DNA of 64,000 bases from Vibrio penaeicida (GCF_002933855.1 NZ_BFAQ01000028.1:1-64000), one strand, 5' to 3'. Positions 51,826 through 61,649 are shown, numbered from the stretch's first letter. Translations and numbers: made by a program. The notes: a model not told the origin generated them from the sequence alone.

Positions 51826-52980
51826 TTACGCTGAGTGCTGTTTAATTAGTTCGATAAAGTGATCAAATAGTGGCGCTGCATCATGCGGACCAGGGCTTGC
51901 TTCTGGGTGCCCTTGGAAACTAAATGCAGGCTTATCTGTGCGATGAATACCTTGTAGAGAACCATCGAACAGTGATTTATGCGTCGCGCGAAGGTTTTCT
52001 GGCAATGTATCTTCATCCGCTGCAAAACCGTGGTTTTGAGAAGTGATCATAACAACATTGCGATCCAAATCTTTCACTGGGTGGTTTGCACCGTGGTGAC
52101 CAAACTTCATTTTCACAGTTTGCGCACCAGACGCCAGTGCCAAGATTTGGTGTCCAAGACAGATACCAAAAATTGGAAGACCTTTATCAAGGAAAACTTT
52201 AGTTGCTTCAATTGCGTAAGTACATGGCTCTGGGTCACCAGGTCCATTAGAAAGGAATACGCCATCAGGGTTAAGAGCAAGCACTTCCTCTGCTGATGTT
52301 TCAGCAGGCACAACCGTTAAGCGGCAACCGCGGTCGACAAGCATACGCAAGATGTTACGCTTTGCACCGAAGTCGTAGGCAACAACGTGGAATGGCAACT
52401 CAGCATCGTCTTTCGCTTCCGGAAGACCACCCGTGAGCGTCCACGAACCTTGTTTCCATTGGTACGCTTCTTTTGTTGTAACTTCTTTCGCAAGATCCAT
52501 ACCTTTCAAACCAGGGAACTCTTTTGCTTTAGCAAGAGCCAAAGCTTCGTCAAGGCTACTCTCTTTCAGTGAAGAGCAGGCTACAACACAGCCATTTTGA
52601 GCGCCTTTTTCACGAAGAATTCGAGTTAGCTTGCGCGTATCAATATCAGCGATGCCAACAATGTTTTGTGATTTAAGGTAATCAGAAAGAGATTGCTCGT
52701 TACGGAAATTTGAAGCGATAAGAGGGAGATCGCGAATCACAAGGCCTTGTGCATGAATGGAAGAAGATTCTTCGTCTTCGGAATTGGTTCCGGTATTGCC
52801 AATGTGAGGATAAGTAAGAGTAACGATTTGTTGAGAATAGGAAGGATCAGTGAGGATTTCTTGGTACCCCGTCATCGAGGTGTTAAAGACGACTTCACCA
52901 ACAGCTGAGCCATCTGCTCCAATGGATTGTCCATGGAACACAGTCCCATCTTCTAGGACTAACAGTGCTGACTTACTCAA
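51826..52980 (-). CDS. carA: Carbamoyl-phosphate synthase small subunit
   Basis: Glutamine amidotransferase subunit that supplies ammonia to CarB. The 384-residue protein has the N-terminal CarA domain (VVFNTSMTGYQEILTDPSY) and a class I amidotransferase domain with nucleophile Cys274 in FGICLGHQ and the His-Glu pair in HPEASPGPHD (about 358-367). CTGGAGG precedes the ATG. A strong sigma-70 promoter and a candidate ArgR box lie upstream, matching known arginine control of carAB in enterobacteria. Confidence 0.97.
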   Translation of the reverse strand: MSKSALLVLEDGTVFHGQSIGADGSAVGEVVFNTSMTGYQEILTDPSYSQQIVTLTYPHIGNTGTNSEDEESSSIHAQGLVIRDLPLIASNFRNEQSLSDYLKSQNIVGIADIDTRKLTRILREKGAQNGCVVACSSLKESSLDEALALAKAKEFPGLKGMDLAKEVTTKEAYQWKQGSWTLTGGLPEAKDDAELPFHVVAYDFGAKRNILRMLVDRGCRLTVVPAETSAEEVLALNPDGVFLSNGPGDPEPCTYAIEATKVFLDKGLPIFGICLGHQILALASGAQTVKMKFGHHGANHPVKDLDRNVVMITSQNHGFAADEDTLPENLRATHKSLFDGSLQGIHRTDKPAFSFQGHPEASPGPHDAAPLFDHFIELIKQHSA

Positions 52981-53011
52981 GGCAACCTCCAGAATAAAAA
53001 TGCATTAACAG

Positions 53012-53025
53012 TGTATTTAATTGCA
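53012..53025 (-). promoter_or_regulatory. Candidate ArgR box upstream of carA
   Basis: Read on the minus strand, TGCAATTAAATACA fits the TG-N10-CA frame and AT centre of the ARG box TGAATNNNNATTCA with changes in the inner positions. It lies about 35 bases upstream of carA, where the arginine-controlled promoter sits in enterobacteria. Confidence 0.35.
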
Positions 53026-53085
53026 AACTCAGCCCTAAATTCGTTATAAAAACGCGCTTTTGGGGAATTTAGACAAATTGGCGGT

Positions 53086-53114
53086 ATTCTAGTGATCACT
53101 GTGATTTGTGTCAA
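53086..53114 (-). promoter_or_regulatory. Sigma-70 promoter of carAB
   Basis: On the minus strand TTGACA (53114-53109) and TAGAAT (53091-53086) are separated by exactly 17 bases. The -35 is the perfect consensus, and the spacer contains the GTGATCAC palindrome. It lies just over 100 bases upstream of the carA start. Confidence 0.75.
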
Positions 53115-53426
53115 CATTCTCAGTAAAAGAAATTTATCATTTGTTTGCTAAAACACATTAATTGGTGCAAAAGCCATATAAATCTAACTTATCTTCCTGT
53201 AACAATACGCCAAATGAGCATTGTTCATGAAAATTACCTTTATTTAGTAATAAATATAAGAAAATTGGTCACAGAGAAAAAGCAAACGATAATACATTGC
53301 AAGTTAATGCTCTTTTTAAGTCATTAAGGTGAAAACCAAGCTTAAGATGCTTAAATTAGAAGATTAACACTGGTAAAACTGGTGTGAAATTTAAGTTTAT
53401 TTTGCAGGATATAGGTGAAATGAAGA

Positions 53427-53452
53427 TATGCGCCAGAAGGCTCCAGCGCATA
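53427..53452 (-). terminator. Possible dapB terminator hairpin
   Basis: TATGCGC/GCGCATA, seven-base perfect arms with a 12-base loop, just after the dapB stop on the minus strand. No clear T tract. Confidence 0.35.
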
Positions 53453-53461
53453 AATATTTAA

Positions 53462-54271
53462 TTAAAGCTCATTCAGACCAAGAACATCGGTCATAGTGTA
53501 AAAGCCAGCAGGTTTTGATGCCAACCAAACCGCTGCTTTTACTGCACCATTGGCAAATGTCATGCGGTCGGTCGCTTTGTGAGTAATTTCAACGCGCTCA
53601 CCAATATCTGCAAACATTGCAGTATGTTCACCAACAATATCGCCAGCACGGATAGTAGCAAAACCGATTTCATCTTTAGTGCGCTCACCAGTAATACCCT
53701 CGCGAGCATAAACTGCAACGTCACTTAGCTGATTTCCCATCGCTCCAGCAATTGCCTCTCCCATACCTATAGCAGTACCTGAAGGTGCATCGACTTTATG
53801 GCGATGATGCGCTTCAACAATTTCAACATCACAGTAATCACCCATAACTTTTGCTGCTTTTTCTAGCAGTTTAAAGACGAGGTTTACGCCAACGCTGTAA
53901 TTTGGCGCCATAACGATAGAGATGTTTTTTGCCGCTTCATCGATCTGTGCACGTTCTTCATCAGAGAAACCCGTCGTACCGATTACGATTTGCTTCCCAT
54001 GTTGCTTACAAAGTTCGATGTTAGCTAAAGTGCTCACTGGGGCTGTAAAATCAATGATGACATCAAATTCTTCAACCGCTTTGGCAAAGTCATCGACTAA
54101 AGCGACTTCGAAACGACCTTCGCCGCACAATTCGCCTGCGTCGACGCCGATAAGAGAAGATTCTGGTCTTTCAGAGGCTGCGCCAAGTTGCGCATCAGAA
54201 TTCAGGTGGGTGGCTTTCACCAAGTTGCGGCCCATACGGCCAGCTGCTCCTGCAATCGCAATTTTTACCAT
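53462..54271 (-). CDS. dapB: 4-Hydroxy-tetrahydrodipicolinate reductase
   Basis: NAD(P)H-dependent reductase of the lysine/diaminopimelate pathway. The 269-residue length is usual (E. coli 273). The N-terminal dinucleotide loop is GAAGRMGRNL, and the substrate loop EAHHRHKVDAPSGTA contains the catalytic His and Lys. VIDFTAP and VIGTTGF are also family segments. GGAGA precedes the ATG. It is transcribed in the same direction as carAB but separated by 481 bases, and probably has its own promoter. Confidence 0.97.
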   Translation of the reverse strand: MVKIAIAGAAGRMGRNLVKATHLNSDAQLGAASERPESSLIGVDAGELCGEGRFEVALVDDFAKAVEEFDVIIDFTAPVSTLANIELCKQHGKQIVIGTTGFSDEERAQIDEAAKNISIVMAPNYSVGVNLVFKLLEKAAKVMGDYCDVEIVEAHHRHKVDAPSGTAIGMGEAIAGAMGNQLSDVAVYAREGITGERTKDEIGFATIRAGDIVGEHTAMFADIGERVEITHKATDRMTFANGAVKAAVWLASKPAGFYTMTDVLGLNEL

Positions 54272-54383
54272 TGCGTAAGTTCTCCATTTGTTACGATGTG
54301 ATCAATGTAACGTAAAGGCTCGAAAGTTACCACAGTTAAACAAGGTTTATTCTTGGTACAAGACAGTAAAGTAGGTAGATACA

Positions 54384-54409
54384 AAAAGAGCCGCGACTGC
54401 GGCTCTTTT
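54384..54409 (-). terminator. Intrinsic terminator of secA
   Basis: AAAAGAGCCGC/GCGGCTCTTTT, perfect 11-base arms with a four-base loop. On the minus strand it lies just after the secA stop and ends in a T run. Confidence 0.88.
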
Positions 54410-54425
54410 GGGAGAGAGGGAAGAA

Positions 54426-57149
54426 TTAAATCTTACCGTGGCACTGTTTAAACTTCTTACCACTACCACATGGGCAAGGTTCGTTGCGCCCGACTTTACG
54501 CTCTTCGCGTTGGGTAGGTTGCGGACTGGATTCTTCTTGCTCACCATCAGAAAGTGGGTTTTCAGCTTGCTGATGCTGGAACTGTTGACGTCGTGCTGCT
54601 TCTTCCGCCTGTGCACGGCGCTGAGCTTCCATACGCTCCACTTCTTCTTCCTGTTGAACGCGAACTTTGCTGAGCACAGTAATCACATCAATTTTGAGTG
54701 AGTCCAGCAAACCTTCGAACAATTCAAACGACTCACGTTTGTATTCTTGTTTTGGGTTCTTCTGCGCATAGCCACGTAAGTGAATACCTTGGCGAAGATG
54801 ATCCATCGCAGCAAGGTGCTCTTTCCAAAGTGTATCAAGAGTCTGAAGCATCACGGACTTTTCAAAGTTACGTAGGATATTCTCTCCCACCACTTTTTCT
54901 TTCTCTTTGTACGTTTCAACAGCAGTTTCAAGAATCTTCTCGCGAAGCGCCTCTTCGTATAACTTGTCGTCTTCATCAAGCCAAGTTTGGAGCGGCATGG
55001 TTAAATCAAAATCTGCTTTTAGGCGATCTTCAAGACCTTTCACATCCCACATGTCTTCTAAAGACTGAGGCGGAATGTATTCACTTATTACGCTGTCGAA
55101 TACATCCGTACGATTTTGTTCAATCATGTCACTGATGTCGTCAGCACTCATGAGTTCGTCACGCAACTCGTAAACGACTTTACGTTGATCATTCGCAACG
55201 TCATCGAATTCAAGAAGCTGCTTACGAATATCGAAGTTACGACCTTCGACTTTACGCTGCGCTTTCTCGATAGAGCGCGACAACATTTTACTTTCAATCG
55301 CTTCACCTTCTTCCATACCACTTTGGATAAGGCTCGCCATGCGGTCAGAAGTAAAGATACGCAGCAGTGAATCTTCCATCGATAGGTAGAAGCGTGATGA
55401 ACCAGCATCACCTTGACGACCAGAACGACCACGCAGCTGGTTATCAATACGGCGAGATTCATGACGCTCAGTACCGATGATATGCAAACCACCAGCTTCT
55501 AATACCTTGTCGTGTACTTCTTTCCAATCGGCTTTAATTTGGTCTATCTGCTCTTGAGAAGGATTGTCCAGTTGCTCCAGCTTCGCTTGCCAGCTACCAC
55601 CTAATACGATATCGGTACCACGACCCGCCATGTTGGTCGCAATGGTCACCGCACCGGGAGTACCAGCTTGAGCAACAATTTCCGCTTCTTTTTCGTGGAA
55701 TTTAGCATTCAATACGTTGTGCTTAACCTTGGCACTCTTCAGCGCGTTTGAAAGCAGCTCTGATTTTTCAATAGAAACTGTACCAACCAAAGAGGGTTGA
55801 CCTTTTGCAGCACGCTCTTTGATGTCCTCAATAATGGCATTAAACTTCTCAGTTTCTGTGCGATACACCACATCTGGCATATCATCACGGATCATTGGTT
55901 TATTGGTTGGAATAACAACCGTTTCCAAACCATAAATTGACTGGAATTCAAACGCTTCGGTATCCGCAGTACCTGTCATGCCCGACAGTTTTTCGTATAG
56001 GCGGAAGAAATTCTGGAATGTGATAGACGCAAGCGTCTGGTTTTCATTCTGAATTTTAACGCCTTCTTTGGCTTCTACCGCTTGATGCAGACCTTCAGAC
56101 CAACGACGACCAGGCATTGTACGACCTGTATGCTCATCGACAATCACAACTTCATCATCTTCATTGACGATGTAGTCCACATTACGCTCAAATAACACGT
56201 GAGCGCGCAGCGCTGCATTTACATGGTGAAGTAGGCTTATATTGGTTGGTGAATAAAGCGTATCGCCTTCTTCCATCAAACCATTCTTAATCATCAACTC
56301 TTCAACAAATTCCTGACCATTTTCGGTCAGGTGAACCTGCTTGGATTTTTCGTCCAGGGTGTAGTGCCCATCACCGCGGTATTCTTCTGTATCTTCCTTC
56401 TCTTGACGAACAAGGTTAGGAATCAGAGTGTTGATCTGAGTATAAAGATCCGAACTATCTTCAGCTGGACCAGAGATGATTAGCGGTGTACGAGCTTCAT
56501 CAATAAGAATGGAATCCACTTCATCGACAACGGCAAAGAAACGCTCTCGCTGAACACGGTCTTCATCTCTGAAAGCCATGTTGTCGCGTAAATAGTCGAA
56601 ACCAAACTCGTTGTTCGTTCCGTAAAGAATATCCGCTTGATAGGCTTCTTTTTTCGCTAAAGGGGGCATATTCGGTACGTTAACGCCAACCGTCATGCCA
56701 AGGAATTCGAAAAGTGGGCGGTTTGTTTCTGCATCACGAGATGCTAAGTAATCGTTCACCGTTACAATGTGCACGCCCTTACTAGGAAGCGCGTTAAGGT
56801 AAGCTGGAAGAGTTGCGGTTAAGGTTTTACCTTCACCCGTACGCATTTCAGCAATTTGACCATTGTTAAGGACCATACCGCCAATGAGCTGTACATCGAA
56901 GTGACGCATACCAAAAACACGCTTAGATGCTTCTCGTACGGTTGCAAATGCTTCCGGAAGTAAACTATCTAGAGAATCACCTTTTTCTAGGCGCTCGCGA
57001 AACTCTACCGTTTTCGCTTTCAATTCTTCATCAGATAATGTTTCAAATTCTGGTTCGTAATTATTAATTTCTTTGACTATTTTTCGCAGACGACGCAGAG
57101 TTCGATCGTTGCGGCTGCCAATTACTTTTGTCAGTAGCTTAGTTATCAT
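54426..57149 (-). CDS. secA: Preprotein translocase ATPase SecA
   Basis: ATPase motor that drives preproteins through SecYEG. The 907-residue protein has Walker A MRTGEGKT (about 102-109), the DEVDSILIDEARTP segment of the DEAD motor, TNMAGRGTDI and GRSGRQGDAG in the second motor domain, a linker rich in Gln and Glu (about 835-885), and the zinc-binding C-terminus CPCGSGKKFKQCHGK that contacts SecB. The start is preceded by GAGAGA. A hairpin (57170-57187) lies in its leader. A secM-like gene was not found upstream; dciA is divergent there. Confidence 0.98.
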   Translation of the reverse strand: MITKLLTKVIGSRNDRTLRRLRKIVKEINNYEPEFETLSDEELKAKTVEFRERLEKGDSLDSLLPEAFATVREASKRVFGMRHFDVQLIGGMVLNNGQIAEMRTGEGKTLTATLPAYLNALPSKGVHIVTVNDYLASRDAETNRPLFEFLGMTVGVNVPNMPPLAKKEAYQADILYGTNNEFGFDYLRDNMAFRDEDRVQRERFFAVVDEVDSILIDEARTPLIISGPAEDSSDLYTQINTLIPNLVRQEKEDTEEYRGDGHYTLDEKSKQVHLTENGQEFVEELMIKNGLMEEGDTLYSPTNISLLHHVNAALRAHVLFERNVDYIVNEDDEVVIVDEHTGRTMPGRRWSEGLHQAVEAKEGVKIQNENQTLASITFQNFFRLYEKLSGMTGTADTEAFEFQSIYGLETVVIPTNKPMIRDDMPDVVYRTETEKFNAIIEDIKERAAKGQPSLVGTVSIEKSELLSNALKSAKVKHNVLNAKFHEKEAEIVAQAGTPGAVTIATNMAGRGTDIVLGGSWQAKLEQLDNPSQEQIDQIKADWKEVHDKVLEAGGLHIIGTERHESRRIDNQLRGRSGRQGDAGSSRFYLSMEDSLLRIFTSDRMASLIQSGMEEGEAIESKMLSRSIEKAQRKVEGRNFDIRKQLLEFDDVANDQRKVVYELRDELMSADDISDMIEQNRTDVFDSVISEYIPPQSLEDMWDVKGLEDRLKADFDLTMPLQTWLDEDDKLYEEALREKILETAVETYKEKEKVVGENILRNFEKSVMLQTLDTLWKEHLAAMDHLRQGIHLRGYAQKNPKQEYKRESFELFEGLLDSLKIDVITVLSKVRVQQEEEVERMEAQRRAQAEEAARRQQFQHQQAENPLSDGEQEESSPQPTQREERKVGRNEPCPCGSGKKFKQCHGKI

Positions 57150-57515
57150 TTTCAGTGAATCTCTCTGTTTAGATCGTGCTCGATCTATCCTTGTAACTTT
57201 CAGTCTCTACCAGTTCCAAACTAAGAATACTGAGATACATCATGTTTGTAAGAATATTGAGGCGGCACCTTTCATTTTCAAGCGCCAATCTTAATTTTCA
57301 AATTTGCCTCGTATATTAAGTGATTATCAAATTGACAACCATGGCTATTAGCAATTGTTTGAGACAGGTTTAGAAATTTTCGATGTTCGGACAATAAACC
57401 CTCAGAAATTTTCGACGCAGAGGCAGAAACTTACCCAAAGGCTTGGTATTCAAAGGTCACTGCTCTACACTCACGAATTAAGGAAGTCTCGGAATACAGT
57501 AGTGAGGAGATGGCG
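57150..57515. other. Divergent spacer between secA and dciA
   Basis: A 366-base spacer without a supported gene. It has TAGATCG/CGATCTA arms around a four-base loop (57170-57187) in the secA leader, and two copies of AGAAATTTTCGA 42 bases apart (57372, 57414) toward dciA. Promoters must lie here for both genes, but none is strong enough to call. Confidence 0.5.
57170..57187 (-). repeat. Hairpin in secA leader
   Basis: Perfect seven-base arms with a four-base loop, ending about 20 bases upstream of the secA ATG and a few bases before its GAGAGA ribosome-binding site. It could modulate secA translation. Confidence 0.45.
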
Positions 57516-57980
57516 ATGCGCGATCACAGACCGACACTGACAAATAATCTGCTTGAATCTCAACAGCTCAGTAAAATTCAAGAACATGCTAAGCAGATCA
57601 ATGAACTAAATAAGCTATTAAAATCTCTATTACCCGCAAGCTTACTGGAGCATTGCCGAGCGGCTAACATAAAAGATAATCACTTAGTCATCGAAGTAGC
57701 TAGCGCTTCCGTTCAAATGAAACTGAATTATGATCGTTTGCACTTATTGACTCAGCTTCGCCAACAAGGGTACGCAAAACTGATGGGGGTTCAAATTCGA
57801 ATAAACCCGTCTCTTTACCGAGGGCAAGATATGTCCGATCCGGATCCAGAATGGCAGGACGCTCCTGTTTCAGAGGTCGCCGCAGAGTTCTTAATTGCTA
57901 CAGCAAATATGCCTAACGCCACACCTAAAGTGAAACAAAGGCTAGAAAACATTGCCAATTTGGCGAAAAAGAAGAAATAA
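57516..57980 (+). CDS. dciA: DUF721 protein, DciA-type helicase loader
   Basis: A 154-residue protein of the DUF721 family, which includes DciA, the ancestral loader of the replicative helicase DnaB used by bacteria without DnaC. Residues about 28-105 hold the conserved domain (LNKLLKSLLPASLLEHCRAANI, HLVIEVASASVQMKLNYDR) with a KH-like fold; the C-terminus is disordered and ends KKKK. The ATG at 57516 is eight bases after GAGGAG; the one at 57510 is too close. It lies next to secA and lpxC, as I recall for other vibrios. Confidence 0.87.
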   Translation: MRDHRPTLTNNLLESQQLSKIQEHAKQINELNKLLKSLLPASLLEHCRAANIKDNHLVIEVASASVQMKLNYDRLHLLTQLRQQGYAKLMGVQIRINPSLYRGQDMSDPDPEWQDAPVSEVAAEFLIATANMPNATPKVKQRLENIANLAKKKK

Positions 57981-58051
57981 CCTAACACTAGAAATAAGAA
58001 AATTTGAGAAATAAGAAAATTGGCAGTAAATAAATTCTGTTTTTCAAAAAC

Positions 58052-58081
58052 AAAAAAACCAGACTAGTGTCTGGTTTTTTT
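58052..58081. terminator. Bidirectional terminator between dciA and lpxC
   Basis: AAAAAAACCAGAC/GTCTGGTTTTTTT, perfect 13-base arms around TAGT. It serves convergent dciA (plus) and lpxC (minus). Confidence 0.93.
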
Positions 58082-58106
58082 AATTATTTGTTTTTTGTGT
58101 TCGCTT

Positions 58107-59024
58107 CTACGCAAGAACCATATTAGGTTCACCGAACGCGACTGGAGACCCAACTTCTTCTTCGAAAGTTGCCCATTCCCACGCTTCTTGATCGGCAAGT
58201 ACCGCTCTTAGTACTTTGTTGTTCATCGCATGACCGGATTTATAGGCGCGAAGTTCACCAACAATACTATGACCGCACATGTACAAGTCACCAATAGCAT
58301 CAAGCACTTTATGAGTCACAAATTCGTTTTCGAAACGTAACCCTTCTTCATTAAGAATTCGGTACTCGTCCAAAACAATTGCACAATCAAAGCTACCACC
58401 AAGACACAAGTTCTGAGATTGAAGGTATTCAATGTCCTTCATGAACCCAAAAGTTCGTGCTCTTGAGATATCTTTGACAAACGCTTGAGAAGAAAAATCA
58501 AAAAGTAGATGCTGTTCGTCAGATTCAATTGCTGGGTGATCAAATTCGATAGCAAAATCCATACGGAAGCCATCATGAGGGACTAACTCAGCCCACTTAT
58601 CACCATCTTCAACGCGAACCTTTTTCTTAATACGTACGAAACGTTTAGGGGCGTTGAGCGTCTCAATACCAGCCGACTGCAACAGGTAAACAAACGGACT
58701 CGCACTGCCATCCATAATAGGGATTTCAGGTGCATCCACTTCAACTATTACGTTGTCAATCCCCATGCCAGCTAGTGCGGCATTGAGGTGCTCAACGGTT
58801 GATATTCTGATACCTTCATCGTTGACTAGTGCAGTACAAAGCATGGTGTCGCGAACTGACGCAGGATCGGCAGGGAAATCGACAGGCGGATTCATATCCG
58901 TTCTGCGATAAATAACCCCTGTGTTCGCCGCAGCTGGACGAAGAGTAAGTGTGACTTTTCTACCCGAGTGTAAACCCACTCCGGTTGTCTTCACCATCTC
59001 TTTCAGAGTTCTTTGTCTGATCAT
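58107..59024 (-). CDS. lpxC: UDP-3-O-acyl-N-acetylglucosamine deacetylase
   Basis: Zinc enzyme of the committed step of lipid A synthesis. At 305 residues it has the normal length. Zinc ligands are His79 in VEHLNAAL and the His and Asp of HKVLDAIGD at about 237-241; GHSIVGE holds another active-site His. The C-terminal tail (PVAFGEPNMVLA) carries the hydrophobic end through which FtsH controls stability in E. coli. It lies 96 bases after ftsZ, as in many gammaproteobacteria. Confidence 0.98.
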   Translation of the reverse strand: MIRQRTLKEMVKTTGVGLHSGRKVTLTLRPAAANTGVIYRRTDMNPPVDFPADPASVRDTMLCTALVNDEGIRISTVEHLNAALAGMGIDNVIVEVDAPEIPIMDGSASPFVYLLQSAGIETLNAPKRFVRIKKKVRVEDGDKWAELVPHDGFRMDFAIEFDHPAIESDEQHLLFDFSSQAFVKDISRARTFGFMKDIEYLQSQNLCLGGSFDCAIVLDEYRILNEEGLRFENEFVTHKVLDAIGDLYMCGHSIVGELRAYKSGHAMNNKVLRAVLADQEAWEWATFEEEVGSPVAFGEPNMVLA

Positions 59025-59120
59025 TTACCTACCCCTACTACGTATACCAGCCGTGCGACCGGAAAATCGACCGCACATGCTACCACGTTTCTGACGAATA
59101 TCAATTATTTCGTACAATAA

Positions 59121-60353
59121 TCAGTCAGCTTGGCGTCTCAAGAACGCTGGAATGTCCAAATAACCATTCTCTTTTTCCTGCTTCGGTGCAGTGTTTGCAC
59201 CACCTTGAGCAGGAGTCGAAGGGCTAGCTGGCGCAGCTGGCTGACTCTTCACCTCTTCACCTTTTGGCAAGTTATTCGCTTGCAAAGGCTGTGCCGTTTT
59301 TTCTTCAACTTTCGCTGCTGGAGCAGCAGGCTGTTGAGCTGGCGTGGTGTTTTGTGGCTTAGAAGCACCTGTTACTAAAGTAATTTCAGGTTTTTTTTCA
59401 TTGCCAATTCCAGTTGCAACAACAGTTACACGGATTTCATCGGTCATGTCTGGATCCAGAGATGTACCAATAACCACCGTTGCATTATCTGATGCAAATG
59501 CTTTTACAGTATTACCGACAGTTTCGAATTCGTCCAGACGCATATCCAAACCTGCAGTGATGTTCACAAGAACACCTCTTGCACCTGCCAAATCAATGTC
59601 TTCCAGAAGTGGGCTAGAAATTGCCGTCTCTGCCGCTTCCTCTGCTCGGTCTTCTCCTTTAGAGACACCGCTTCCCATCATCGCATGACCCATTTCCGAC
59701 ATTACAGTGCGTACGTCCGCAAAGTCGACGTTAATCATGCCTGGGCGAGTAATCAATTCAGCAATACCTTGTACTGCGTTCTTAAGAACATCATTCGCGC
59801 TTGCAAATGCCTCAAGTAGAGTGACACCACGTCCCAATACTTTAAGCAGCTTTTCATTCGGGATGGTAATCAAAGAATCAACATGCTTTGATAATTCTTC
59901 GATGCCTTGTTCGGCAAAAGCAAGACGCTTTTTGCCTTCAAATCCAAATGGCTTAGTCACTACAGCTACAGTTAGAACACCAAGCTCTTTCGCTACTTCT
60001 GCGATTACTGGAGCTGCACCTGTACCTGTACCACCACCCATACCGGCCGCTATAAATACCATATCGGCACCGGTTAGAATTTCTTTAAGTCTGTCTCTGT
60101 CTTCAAGAGCCGCTTCGCGACCTACCTGCGGGTTTGCGCCAGCTCCAAGACCTTTGGTGATATCGCCACCAATCTGAATGACAGTGTTTACGCTCGTTTT
60201 ACGAAGTGCTTGAGCATCTGTGTTGACACTGATGAATTCCACGCCTTCAATAGATTCACGCACCATGTGCTCTACGGCATTACCACCGCCACCACCAACT
60301 CCAACGACTTTAATTACCGCATCGTCAGACATTTCCATCATCGGTTCAAACAT
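59121..60353 (-). CDS. ftsZ: Cell division protein FtsZ
   Basis: Tubulin-like GTPase that forms the division ring. The 410-residue protein has the signature GGGTGTGAAP (about 107-116), the VNTDAQAL loop and the NVDFADVRTVM synergy region. A Pro/Ala/Gln-rich linker (about 320-395) leads to the conserved C-terminal peptide DIPAFLRRQAD, which binds FtsA and ZipA. The ATG follows CGGAGAT. It lies 30 bases after ftsA in the division cluster. Confidence 0.99.
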   Translation of the reverse strand: MFEPMMEMSDDAVIKVVGVGGGGGNAVEHMVRESIEGVEFISVNTDAQALRKTSVNTVIQIGGDITKGLGAGANPQVGREAALEDRDRLKEILTGADMVFIAAGMGGGTGTGAAPVIAEVAKELGVLTVAVVTKPFGFEGKKRLAFAEQGIEELSKHVDSLITIPNEKLLKVLGRGVTLLEAFASANDVLKNAVQGIAELITRPGMINVDFADVRTVMSEMGHAMMGSGVSKGEDRAEEAAETAISSPLLEDIDLAGARGVLVNITAGLDMRLDEFETVGNTVKAFASDNATVVIGTSLDPDMTDEIRVTVVATGIGNEKKPEITLVTGASKPQNTTPAQQPAAPAAKVEEKTAQPLQANNLPKGEEVKSQPAAPASPSTPAQGGANTAPKQEKENGYLDIPAFLRRQAD

Positions 60354-60383
60354 TTGTTATCTCCGTTTTTCCTGTATTTCAGG

Positions 60384-61649
60384 TTAAAACTCTTTCTGTA
60401 TCCAATTACGCATTTTTTGAAACAACCCAGAAACATTAGACTGTCGCTTGGGTTCGTTGTAGTCGCCATCTTCAGAGAATTGGCTGTCTTTTGCGTAATG
60501 AAGTAATCCAACTGCCGTAGAATCATACGGCTCTTTAACGTAGTCAGTTAGACCACTGATTTCCAACGGTTTACCTACTCTGACTTGGTTGCGAAAAACC
60601 CTTTCGGCACATTCCACAACCCCTTCAATCTGTGCAGCGCCACCCGTTAAGACTACCCCTGCTGCGAGATGGTGTTTAATCCCCTCTGCACGCAGTTTGT
60701 CTTGAACGTTATCGATGGTCTGATTGACTAAACCCATAAGTTCAGTATATCTGGGCTCTATCACTTCCGATAGTGTTTGTCGTTGCAAACTTCGAGACGG
60801 ACGACCACCAACACTCGGAACATTCACGGTATCGTCTTTACTGACAAGCTCACTTAGCGCGCAACCGTACTTTACTTTTATCTCTTCAGCATCGCTAACA
60901 GGCGTACCAAAAGCAAATGCGATGTCACTTGTCACTGCGTTACCGGCGTAGGAAAATACTTCCGTATGCCTAAGCGCACCACCAGTCCAAATGGATACAT
61001 CCATTGTCCCAGCACCAATATCGACGACACAAACACCTAGCTCTCGCTCATCTTCGGTTATGACTGCATTACTCGAAGCTAAGCCAGAAAAAACCAGCTG
61101 CTCAACTTTCAGTCCGCAACGCTCTACCGCTTTAATAATATTTCTGGCCATGTCGTTATGGCAAGAAATCAGATGAACGCTGACCTCCATCCTTACCCCT
61201 GATAAGCCAAGCGGATTCTTAATCCCTTCTTGATAATCAATAGTAAATTCTTGAGGAATTACATGTAAAATTCGCTGTTCATCACCAATTTTTATGGACT
61301 TTGCTGTGTGGATCGCACGATCCATATCGTCCTGAGAAACCTCTTCATCTGAAATGGTTCCCATTCCTTTTTCAATCCTGCTAGCAATATGACGCCCGGA
61401 AAGCGAAATAAATACTTTGCTGATTTGGCATTCAGCCATTAATTCAGCTTGATCAACAGCCCTTTGTACTGACTTGACCACAGATTCAAGATCATTTACG
61501 CCACCTTTGTCCATGCCTCTCGACGGACTTGTGCCAGCGCCAATAATATTAATCTGTCCATCTGGCAGGCATTCACCTACCAAAGCGGAAACGGTCGCAG
61601 TACCAATATCAAGACCAACAATGATGTTGTCATCTGTGGTTTTAGTCAT
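60384..61649 (-). CDS. ftsA: Cell division protein FtsA
   Basis: Actin-like protein that tethers FtsZ to the membrane. Residues 9-20 carry the phosphate-1 loop (VGLDIGTATVSA), VVDIGAGTMDVSIW is phosphate-2, and VVLTGGAAQIEGV is the adenosine motif. The C-terminus ends in an amphipathic helix (LFQKMRNWIQKEF) for membrane binding. The start overlaps the end of ftsQ by eight bases, so they are translationally coupled. Confidence 0.98.
   Translation of the reverse strand: MTKTTDDNIIVGLDIGTATVSALVGECLPDGQINIIGAGTSPSRGMDKGGVNDLESVVKSVQRAVDQAELMAECQISKVFISLSGRHIASRIEKGMGTISDEEVSQDDMDRAIHTAKSIKIGDEQRILHVIPQEFTIDYQEGIKNPLGLSGVRMEVSVHLISCHNDMARNIIKAVERCGLKVEQLVFSGLASSNAVITEDERELGVCVVDIGAGTMDVSIWTGGALRHTEVFSYAGNAVTSDIAFAFGTPVSDAEEIKVKYGCALSELVSKDDTVNVPSVGGRPSRSLQRQTLSEVIEPRYTELMGLVNQTIDNVQDKLRAEGIKHHLAAGVVLTGGAAQIEGVVECAERVFRNQVRVGKPLEISGLTDYVKEPYDSTAVGLLHYAKDSQFSEDGDYNEPKRQSNVSGLFQKMRNWIQKEF

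Larger units (their letters stand above)
52981..53461 (-). other. carA upstream region
   Basis: A 481-base spacer between dapB and carA without a supported gene; a 60-codon plus-strand frame at 53145 has no ribosome-binding site and low-complexity composition. The half next to carA holds the promoter and ArgR-like box described separately. The half next to dapB is very AT-rich, with one hairpin near the dapB stop. Confidence 0.6.

Noticed and set aside
53145..53327. 60-codon plus-strand frame in the carA-dapB spacer
   Set aside because: AT-rich noise with no ribosome-binding site, antisense to the carA upstream region.
59344..60177. Two plus-strand open frames (114 and 156 codons) antisense to ftsZ
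   Set aside because: They mirror the high-quality ftsZ coding frame, have no ribosome-binding sites and encode low-complexity Ser/Arg-rich peptides.
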